Origin: Parvimonas micra
GTDB lineage: Bacteria; Bacillota; Clostridia; Tissierellales; Peptoniphilaceae
NCBI RefSeq assembly: GCF_037482165.1
Contig: NZ_CP148048.1
Coordinates: forward strand, 992,001 to 1,056,000
Reading direction: 5' to 3'
DNA length: 64,000 nt
The notes below the pieces were generated by a model that saw only the letters and a list, made by a program, of their open reading frames with translations, searched no databases and was not told where the DNA came from. A program made the translations under genes and the position numbers. This document shows, in pieces, positions 56,777-64,000 of this stretch; position 1 is the first letter of the stretch; each line of letters opens with the position of its first letter.

Positions 56777-58498
56777 TTATAAATAATTTTGTTTTTGTGC
56801 ATCCCACATTTTTCTATAATAATCACAATTTTTTAATAAATTGTTATGAGTATCATAAGCTAAAATTTCTCCGTCATCTAATATTAAAATCTTATCTGAA
56901 AATTTTATACTACCTAATCTATGAGTTATAATTACACCTGTTTTGTCAGACAAAATTTTTTTAAAAATATCGTAAATATCTTTTTCAAAAATAGGGTCTA
57001 TTTCTGCTGTTGGCTCATCTAAAACTAAAAAATCACTATCTTTGTAAATTCCTCTACATATAGCAAGTTTTTGCCACTGCCCTCCTGACAGTTCTAGTCC
57101 GCCAATTTCTTTTCCTAATAGTTTTTTGTAGTATTCATTTTTAAATCCCATTGATTTCATAATAGCAAAAGAATCCGCACTAGATTCACTGCCTAACTCG
57201 ATATTATTTCTAACATCTAAAGGATATTTGCAAAAATCTTGAAAAACAACTGAATTTTTTGAAATTAATCTAGTACCTCCAGACTCATTAGACTTATATA
57301 ATCCAAGTAAAATCTTTGCTAAAGTGCTTTTTCCAGAACCATTTTTACCAACTATAGCAATAATCTCTCCTTTATTTATCTTCAAATTTATATTCTTTAA
57401 ACAATAATTTTTAGCATTTGGATATTTAAAATTCAAATTAGATAATTCCATAGAATCATCATTATACAAGCTTTCTTTGTCAAATTCTAAGCTCATAAAT
57501 TCAAAGTATGGTACAGATAATTTAGAGAACATCATAATATATCCTTGTAGCGAAAAAATTTCTTCAATAAATTTTGAAATTATATTTACACCGACTATAA
57601 CTATAATTAAATTGCCGATATTATTAGTATTTATATAATCGAATGTAGCCAATATATATATTGATATTTTTCCTAAATATACTAATAATTTTGAAATTAA
57701 TTCTATGAGATATATCTTCTTATTCAAAATAGAAAACTTCTTATTGTGTTCATCAAATACCTTATTTAATTTTTTTAAAACAAAATCTAAAGTATTATAT
57801 ATTTTAAATTCTGCATAAGTTGAATCTTCTAAAATACAATTCTCAATTTCTTTTTCTCTTCTTTCATATAAGTTCAGGTCTAAACGATATTTAGTAATAT
57901 ATCTTCCTTTAAAATAGTTTTCTAAAATTAAAGGAAATAATATTAGTATCAAAAAAAATAGATATTTTATATTAATAAAAATAATAAAATTTGAAATTAA
58001 TACAATATTCAAAATTAAACCAAAGTATGAAATAACAGTCTCTACAAGTCTAAATATATTTGTACTACAAACTGTTGCTTCATGAATTTTTTCATTTATA
58101 TTATTTTTCTCATAGTCTATAATTTCGATTTCAGAACACTTCTTTTGAATTTTTGTTTTTAAAATTTTTTCAAAATTTGGAATTAGCATATACTGTATAT
58201 AATATCTATCAAAATAAATTTTCTTTAAGGATATTATAAATAAATATGTAACATATGGAAGAAACGAAAACAAAACATTCTTAAAAAAAATATTAAAATT
58301 ATCGTTTTTAAAAATAACTATTCTTTTAAAGAATTCTCTAGTATAAATCATCCCAAACATATAAGTCAAAGCGGTTATTATTGTAACCGATATCATAATA
58401 AATAACTCTTTCTTATATGTACTATAAAATAGATTAATACACCTAGATATCATTTTTATATTAGTCAAAAATTGATTTTTGAATTTCATACATTTCAA
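56777..58498 (-). CDS. ABC exporter, permease-ATPase fusion, cluster 2 subunit 2
   Basis: About 573 residues: six membrane helices (about 20-330), then an ATPase with Walker A VGKNGSGKSTLAKILL, signature ELSGGQWQKLAICRG, Walker B FLVLDEPTAEID and switch His in ITHRLG. No C39 peptidase domain is present. The start is uncertain: the ATG at 58513 lacks a ribosome binding site, while a TTG at 58498 has GGAGG 8 nt upstream, so I use the latter. It overlaps the first exporter gene and probably forms a heterodimer with it to export the modified peptide or the leader-bound form. Confidence 0.88.
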   Translation of the reverse strand: MKCMKFKNQFLTNIKMISRCINLFYSTYKKELFIMISVTIITALTYMFGMIYTREFFKRIVIFKNDNFNIFFKNVLFSFLPYVTYLFIISLKKIYFDRYYIQYMLIPNFEKILKTKIQKKCSEIEIIDYEKNNINEKIHEATVCSTNIFRLVETVISYFGLILNIVLISNFIIFINIKYLFFLILILFPLILENYFKGRYITKYRLDLNLYERREKEIENCILEDSTYAEFKIYNTLDFVLKKLNKVFDEHNKKFSILNKKIYLIELISKLLVYLGKISIYILATFDYINTNNIGNLIIVIVGVNIISKFIEEIFSLQGYIMMFSKLSVPYFEFMSLEFDKESLYNDDSMELSNLNFKYPNAKNYCLKNINLKINKGEIIAIVGKNGSGKSTLAKILLGLYKSNESGGTRLISKNSVVFQDFCKYPLDVRNNIELGSESSADSFAIMKSMGFKNEYYKKLLGKEIGGLELSGGQWQKLAICRGIYKDSDFLVLDEPTAEIDPIFEKDIYDIFKKILSDKTGVIITHRLGSIKFSDKILILDDGEILAYDTHNNLLKNCDYYRKMWDAQKQNYL

Positions 58499-60149
58499 AA
58501 TACTTTCCTCCATAAGAAATTAATTCATCATGTGTCCCTGATTCAATCAAGTTTCCGTCTTCAATCAATAAAATTATATCAGTATATTTAACAATTCCAA
58601 GTCTATGAGAAATAAATATATTTAAGCTACCAGAAATTTTATCTTGTATATTTTTATAATATTCTAATTCTAAAAAAGGATCTAAATTAGAAGTAGGTTC
58701 ATCAAAAATAAAAACTTTTGATTTTCTCAAAAAAACTCTATTAAAAAATATATTTTTCCACTGACCACCTGAAAGATTAACATTATTCTTATAATTAATA
58801 CTGGTGTATGAATCTATTCCATCATTAAAATTTTCAACAAATTCAACAATGCTCTTATCTATGTCTAAATCTCCTTTTTGAGATTCTTCTAAATTTATAT
58901 TTTCAAAAATAGTAAATGGATACTTTTTAGGATGTTGAAAAAGTACAGAAAATATTTTTGACTTCTGTTCAAATGATATATCATTTATATCAACACCATC
59001 TATTCTTATATTTCCCTTTTCGACTCTATACAATCCTAATAGCAACTTAATTAAAGTACTTTTTCCTGAACCATTTCTACCTAAAATTGAATAATTCTTT
59101 CCAAACTCAAAGGTAAATGAAAAATTCTTAATTATATATCCATCTGAATTAGGATATCTAAAGAAAACTCTATCAAATTCTATATTATAATTACTTAATT
59201 TTACATCTTTTTTTACTAATTTTTTCTTTGTAATAAATTCGTGATATAAATTAATACCATTTGTAAAATTAAAATAATCTGATATTTTATTTAATTCAGT
59301 ACCAATTATTTCAGTTATTACAATTAATCCACTATTTAACAAGTAAAAATAGGAAATATTAATGCTTCCCAAATTATATAAATATAAACTTGCAATCAGC
59401 ATAAATAATACAAGAAAATAATTTGAAACTTCATATAAAAAATCAAATTTCAGACGATTTCTAGCATCCTTTAAATTTTCATCAATGGCATCGTCATACT
59501 TATGTAAAAATATCTTATTGTAAAAATTAAAAACATTAAATATTTTTCTTTCATTAGAATGTTTTTTATCTATCAATATATTATTTATTATATTGTGTTC
59601 CTTACAATTTTCCATATATTTAATCCAAATATCTTTAGACGCTTTTAGTTGATTATTCTTTAAATACAAAACAAAAGCAATTACGAATAAATAAATTATA
59701 AACATATATACATTAATATAAAAAATAATGAGCAACACAAAAAGAGCTAAAAACAAATTTATAAGAGTTTTATAGCAATCTTTAGAAATTTTTATATAAT
59801 TTTCAATATAATTATTTACTACAAATATTTTATTCTTAAAATCTACACTTTCAAATTCTTTAAGCTCAATATTTTCAAAAGATTTTAACAAATTTAATTT
59901 CAGTACTTTTTTATGTTTTTCTCCATCCTTTTCCAAACTGTAATTTACAAAAATATTAAAAAATTCTCCGACAATAAAAAACAATAAAATATATAATAAA
60001 ACGATTATATCTTCTTTTCTCTTTATTGTTATAATTAATGGAAACATTGAAATTAAAATTAATCTGTCTAGTGATACAATCAAAGAAGCAAATATAACAA
60101 TTATTTTTTTATTGATACAATTCTTAAAAACTTGAATGAATGACTTCAT
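58461..60149 (-). CDS. ABC exporter, permease-ATPase fusion, cluster 2 subunit 1
   Basis: About 562 residues with six membrane helices, followed by an ATPase: Walker A LGRNGSGKSTLIKLLL, signature NLSGGQWKNIFFNRV, Walker B VFIFDEPTSNLD, His in ISHRLG. No protease domain. The ATG at 60149 follows GGGAG at 5 nt; a TTG or other start 12 nt upstream overlaps it. It is the first gene of cluster 2 on the minus strand. It begins 140 bp from the addA terminator. I could not define its promoter confidently in the very AT-rich leader. Confidence 0.88.
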   Translation of the reverse strand: MKSFIQVFKNCINKKIIVIFASLIVSLDRLILISMFPLIITIKRKEDIIVLLYILLFFIVGEFFNIFVNYSLEKDGEKHKKVLKLNLLKSFENIELKEFESVDFKNKIFVVNNYIENYIKISKDCYKTLINLFLALFVLLIIFYINVYMFIIYLFVIAFVLYLKNNQLKASKDIWIKYMENCKEHNIINNILIDKKHSNERKIFNVFNFYNKIFLHKYDDAIDENLKDARNRLKFDFLYEVSNYFLVLFMLIASLYLYNLGSINISYFYLLNSGLIVITEIIGTELNKISDYFNFTNGINLYHEFITKKKLVKKDVKLSNYNIEFDRVFFRYPNSDGYIIKNFSFTFEFGKNYSILGRNGSGKSTLIKLLLGLYRVEKGNIRIDGVDINDISFEQKSKIFSVLFQHPKKYPFTIFENINLEESQKGDLDIDKSIVEFVENFNDGIDSYTSINYKNNVNLSGGQWKNIFFNRVFLRKSKVFIFDEPTSNLDPFLELEYYKNIQDKISGSLNIFISHRLGIVKYTDIILLIEDGNLIESGTHDELISYGGKYFEMYEIQKSIFD

Positions 60150-60289
60150 TAATTCTCCCAACTCCCTATTTCCATATAATTATATTTAAGTAAAATATTA
60201 TAATTATTTTCTCAACTATATAATATATTTTCCTGAAATTAAACTAATTTTACATATTTCTAATATGCAATTATATTTTATCTCATTAA

Positions 60290-60320
60290 AAAATCAAAGT
60301 CAAGTTTTGACTTTGATTTT
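60290..60320 (-). terminator. Terminator of addA
   Basis: Minus-strand AATCAAAGTCAA and TTGACTTTGATT arms with a T6 run right after the addA stop. An identical hairpin lies at 53493-53521. Confidence 0.9.
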
Positions 60321-60322
60321 TG

Positions 60323-63300
60323 CTAAATTTCAACAAATTCATTTATTCCAAATAGATACAATCCCTTTTTAGTGACTTTTTTACCGGAAATGTCTTCAAT
60401 TGCAGATTTATATAAATCCAATTGTACTTTGTATCTTGCCTTTACTTCTTCAAGATTTTCTTTTGTTACATAATCCGTCTTATAATCCAACAAAATTATT
60501 TCTCCATTTTCATTTTCAAAGAAAAGGTCAATTATTCCGACTACCATAATTTTTTCGTCTTCTGAAATATTTTCATCTTTAAATAGATTTTTCAATTTTA
60601 TATTATAGTCAATGGCTTTTTCTTTAAATAATTTCTCAGATTTATTTGCAATATAAATTTCCTTAAAAATATCCGACTGAATAAATTTTACTATCCAATT
60701 TATTTTTATCGTTTCTGCTTCGTCCAAATTCATAATATTTTTTTCAACGAATGAATTTATTTGCAACTTTACTTCTTCTCTTATTTTTGAAACATCTTCT
60801 GTATCAAATTTTGAAAAGTCTAAAAGTTGCATTGCTAAATGGAAAATAGTTCCTTTTTCTGCAGAATTAAATCCGACTTTTCCCTCACTCTGATGAATAA
60901 ATGACGGAGTTTTCAAAACAAAATTCTCTTTATAATATTTTTGATGTTTTTCTTCGTCTTCTTCCTGAATCATCTTTTTGATTTCAGAAACAGTAATGCT
61001 TGAAGGCTTGTTCAAGACATTTTTATAAACATATTCTTTGTTAAATCTATCCTCCAAAAATCCTTTAACAGTTCGCATTTCATTTTTAACTTCTATATCA
61101 TCTTCTTCCGAAATTATTTCATTTGTTTTTATTTCTTCTTTAATTCTTTGATATTCTATAAATTCCTCTGTTTTAGTATTTACATTTAATTGAAATTTCA
61201 AGTCTTCATTTCCTAAAAAGTTTTCTTCTCTTCCCAAACAATTCAAACTCGTTCCATAAACTGTAAGATTATCAATAGAACTTAATATCCAATCAAGATA
61301 ATTATTTATTTTTAGAATTTTATAATTACTTATATTGCCTCTTTCATCAATTCCGGAGCTTATTTCTTCTCTTAAATTCTCATAATCTTTTACTCTTCCG
61401 GTTATTATAAGTTTTTCCTTTGCTCTTGTCATTGCAACATAAAGGAGTCTCATTTCCTCTGCAATTTGTTCATTTTTCTTGAATTTTTCAATTTTTTTCT
61501 TCATAATGCTGTTGAATGAAGTTTTTTTATCCATATCATAAACAACTGCACCAAAACCAAGTTTTTGATGTAAAACTAAATTGCTGTCGTCAGCTCTGAA
61601 ATTAAATTTCTTATTCGTATTTGCGAGAAATACAATAGGAAATTCCAAGCCTTTACTCTTATGAATACTCATAATTCTAACTACATTCGCATCTTCAGAA
61701 ATTAATTTCGCCTCTGAAACATCACTTTTTAAACTGATTTTTTGAATATAATTTACAAAATTAAACAATCCCTTATAAGAATTTTTTTCATAATTTTTCG
61801 CCTTTTCGAAAAGTAACATCAGATTTGTTTTTCTCTGTTCCCCCATATCCAAAAGTCCGACATAATTATAGTATCCTGTATATTTATATAAAAACCATAT
61901 TAATTCATCAGCAGAAACTAAAGATTTTTTTTCTATAAATAATTTTAAATCGGAAATAAATTTTGTAATTTTTTCCTTTAAACTCACTCTAATTTCGATG
62001 TCTTTGTCTTCTAAAATTTTTATTAAAAGCTCATAAAATTTTAATTTTCTATCTACAAGTCTTATTTCGCTCAATTCTGTTGATGTAAAATTATAAATTG
62101 GAGAATACATTACAGAAATTAAAGGAATATCCTGCATAGGATTATCTATAATTTTAAGCAAATTAATTATTGTATCAACTTCAAAAGTATCAAAATATCC
62201 TCCCATACTCTCTGCATAAATTGGAATATCATATTCTAAAAATACTTCTTCTAAAATTTTTGTATTACTGCTCGGAGAACGCATCAAAATAACAATATCT
62301 TTGTAATCAACTTTCCTATAATCATCAAAATTTTTATCATAAACTTTAAAAGGATTTTCTTTATTGTTCATCATATTGTAGATTGTATTTGCAATTTTTA
62401 TACATTCAAGTTTAAAAGACTTCATCTCTTCAAAATCTTCCGAATATTCATCAGTTAAAATTATCTCGTCTTCGTCCTCATCATCAGATTTTTCATCAAC
62501 TAAAAGAATTTCAACTGCACCACCGACATTTTCATCACTTTCTTTAAAACTTGCCATAGGATTTAATCTTTCGTCAATAGTATAATCAAGTTCTCCCGTT
62601 TCTTTTTTCATTATTTTTGAAAAAACTAGATTTGTTCCCTCAAGGATTTCTTTTCTACTTCTAAAATTCGCATAGAGCATTATCTTATTATTAAAACTGT
62701 CAATATCATCTTCTATTCTATTATAATTTTCATATTTTTCCATAAAAATACTCGGATCTGCCTGTCTAAATCTATAAATACTCTGTTTAACATCTCCAAC
62801 CATAAATCTGTTATTATCTTTTGCAACTGCTGATAAAAGAATTTCTTGAACAAGGTTACTGTCTTGATATTCGTCAATAAAAACTTCAGCATATTTTTCT
62901 TGATATTCTAAAGCTGTTTTAGACGGTATAATATTTCTATCTTCATCAATATCTACAAGTATCTCAAGTGCCAAATGTTCAATATCGGCAAAATCTACAT
63001 AATTAAATTTTTGCTTTCTCTCCCAAAACTTTTCCTTAAATTTAATTACAACATCAGAAATTGAACGAACATAAGGATAAATTAAATCACTTTCTCTTTT
63101 GATATTTTCTATATCTAAATTTAAAGTTTTAAGTGATTCTGAAATTTCCGACTTTATACTATCCAATTCTTTTTTAACTTTATTGTATATCTCTTTTACT
63201 TCTTCATCACATTTTGAAATTTTAAAACTTACAAAGTTCGAATTTAAAAATTCATTAGTTGATATTTTAAGCTCATCAAACTTCGTATTGTCTTTTAAAA

Positions 63301-64000
63301 ATTTCTTTAAATTTTCCTTTACGACAGATAGAGCATCTAACAAATTATTATACATATTTACATATTTTTCAAGTTCAGGATAGTCTTCGATTTTTTTCAA
63401 ATTGTTTTTTATACTCAATTCAAAAAATTCCAAATCCATATCTACATCTTTTGCAATATCCAAGATGTAGTTTTCTAAATAGAAATCATCATCCTTTGTA
63501 TTTGTATTAAAAAATTCTGCCTTTTCATTTAACCAAATATTTGGGAAAGGATGTGAATTTACAAAATTATTTACATTCAATAAAAGTTGCAAAAGTCCTT
63601 CATCAGTGTTTTTCTTGGCATACCAATCAACTAATCTCAAAAAGCTCTCATCATTATTTTCATAAAGCTCTTCAAATAATTCTTCCATAACTTCTTTGGC
63701 TAAAACTTCATTTTCGCTTGGATCTATAACTTTTATATTGCTATCTAAATTTACCAAATGAGCATAAGAAATCAAAACATCTTTACAAAAAGAGTCAATA
63801 GTTGTGATGTCAGCACCGCTAAGGAGCAGTAATTGTTTTTGAAGATTTTCATTTTCCGAATTTTCTTCAAGTTTTTTTTCAATAGCCTTACTTACTCTTT
63901 CTCTCATTTCAGATGCAGCCAATTTTGTAAATGTTACAACAAGTAATTTGTTTATATCAATTGGATTTTTTTCGTCTAAAACAAGCTCTATAATTCTTTC
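60323..64000 (-). CDS. addA: ATP-dependent helicase/nuclease subunit A (AddA), 5' end off the window
   Basis: AddA is the UvrD-like helicase and nuclease subunit of the AddAB complex, which resects double-strand breaks for recombination. About 1,225 codons lie in the window. The frame is open to the edge: VVTFTKLAASEMRERV (motif Ia) is the first recognisable motif, and the P-loop lies outside. Other motifs are VFIDEYQDSN (Walker B), VGDVKQSIYRFRQADP, ANFRSRKEIL, MSIHKSKGLEFPIVFLAN and RLLYVAMTRAKEKL. The C-terminal RecB-like nuclease has GIIDLFFENENGE and LLDYKTDYV. The last third is duplicated at 53525-54262. Confidence 0.95.
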   Translation of the reverse strand, partial: ERIIELVLDEKNPIDINKLLVVTFTKLAASEMRERVSKAIEKKLEENSENENLQKQLLLLSGADITTIDSFCKDVLISYAHLVNLDSNIKVIDPSENEVLAKEVMEELFEELYENNDESFLRLVDWYAKKNTDEGLLQLLLNVNNFVNSHPFPNIWLNEKAEFFNTNTKDDDFYLENYILDIAKDVDMDLEFFELSIKNNLKKIEDYPELEKYVNMYNNLLDALSVVKENLKKFLKDNTKFDELKISTNEFLNSNFVSFKISKCDEEVKEIYNKVKKELDSIKSEISESLKTLNLDIENIKRESDLIYPYVRSISDVVIKFKEKFWERKQKFNYVDFADIEHLALEILVDIDEDRNIIPSKTALEYQEKYAEVFIDEYQDSNLVQEILLSAVAKDNNRFMVGDVKQSIYRFRQADPSIFMEKYENYNRIEDDIDSFNNKIMLYANFRSRKEILEGTNLVFSKIMKKETGELDYTIDERLNPMASFKESDENVGGAVEILLVDEKSDDEDEDEIILTDEYSEDFEEMKSFKLECIKIANTIYNMMNNKENPFKVYDKNFDDYRKVDYKDIVILMRSPSSNTKILEEVFLEYDIPIYAESMGGYFDTFEVDTIINLLKIIDNPMQDIPLISVMYSPIYNFTSTELSEIRLVDRKLKFYELLIKILEDKDIEIRVSLKEKITKFISDLKLFIEKKSLVSADELIWFLYKYTGYYNYVGLLDMGEQRKTNLMLLFEKAKNYEKNSYKGLFNFVNYIQKISLKSDVSEAKLISEDANVVRIMSIHKSKGLEFPIVFLANTNKKFNFRADDSNLVLHQKLGFGAVVYDMDKKTSFNSIMKKKIEKFKKNEQIAEEMRLLYVAMTRAKEKLIITGRVKDYENLREEISSGIDERGNISNYKILKINNYLDWILSSIDNLTVYGTSLNCLGREENFLGNEDLKFQLNVNTKTEEFIEYQRIKEEIKTNEIISEEDDIEVKNEMRTVKGFLEDRFNKEYVYKNVLNKPSSITVSEIKKMIQEEDEEKHQKYYKENFVLKTPSFIHQSEGKVGFNSAEKGTIFHLAMQLLDFSKFDTEDVSKIREEVKLQINSFVEKNIMNLDEAETIKINWIVKFIQSDIFKEIYIANKSEKLFKEKAIDYNIKLKNLFKDENISEDEKIMVVGIIDLFFENENGEIILLDYKTDYVTKENLEEVKARYKVQLDLYKSAIEDISGKKVTKKGLYLFGINEFVEI

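Noticed and set aside
60162-60289. Promoter of peptide cluster 2
   Set aside because: Several TATAAT-like words occur in this AT-rich leader, but none has a convincing -35 at 16-18 bp.

Overview
The window is AT-rich chromosomal DNA of a low-GC Gram-positive anaerobe. Its features are a V-type ATPase operon, AddA-type recombination, HPr kinase, a selenocysteine tRNA, and Firmicute gene orders such as dnaJ-prmA-rsmE-mtaB and metG-tatD-rnmV-rsmA. The 16S region and overall gene content point to the Peptoniphilaceae, most like Parvimonas; the genus is an inference. Almost every gene is read on the minus strand.

Layout in window order: (1) 1-1.5 kb, start of purA and two PAP2-family membrane phosphatases. 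(2) 1.7-10.3 kb, a housekeeping run dnaJ-prmA-rsmE-mtaB-metG-tatD-rnmV-rsmA, then a glutaredoxin-like gene. (3) 10.4-23.5 kb, a 13-kb accessory island between dnaJ and yvcK. One end holds an IS481-like element and a decayed IS30 transposase, and the same 27-bp sequence lies at both edges. (4) 23.6-30.8 kb, pepP-uvrC-hprK-murB-rapZ-yvcK. (5) 31-35.8 kb, a TrpR-like regulator, selC, a two-gene ThrE-type exporter, a membrane-anchored protein of unknown function, an APC permease and a class I glutamine-amidotransferase-like hydrolase. (6) 36.0-42.5 kb, an rRNA operon with two strong promoters: 16S, tRNA-Ala, 23S, two full 5S copies and one broken one, then nine tRNAs. (7) 42.6-44.1 kb, a NimA-like flavoprotein and NAD kinase. 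(8) 44.2-52.7 kb, a nine-gene V-type ATPase operon. (9) 53.5-64 kb, addA with its 3' third duplicated and a five-gene peptide cluster lying between the two copies.

The notable content is two peptide (RiPP-type) clusters. Cluster 1 (12.8-23.4 kb) has a strong promoter in front of a SPASM radical SAM enzyme, a three-gene ABC exporter, a small P-loop protein, a second SPASM radical SAM enzyme and a 56-codon gene (17564-17734) that looks like the precursor. After a 767-bp gap come a GT9 heptosyltransferase-like enzyme, GmhA, a HExxH peptidase and HldE. GmhA and HldE make ADP-heptose precursors and GT9 enzymes transfer heptose, so the set suggests a radical-SAM-modified, heptosylated and exported peptide. 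Cluster 2 (54.3-60.1 kb) encodes two ABC exporters, a 55-residue Cys-tailed precursor, a radical SAM/SPASM enzyme with an N-terminal recognition-like domain, and a second HExxH peptidase with the same HExxH...EGIAE layout. The two clusters differ in precursor and transporter but share the radical SAM plus gluzincin pairing. That pairing is the best candidate here for an undescribed system.
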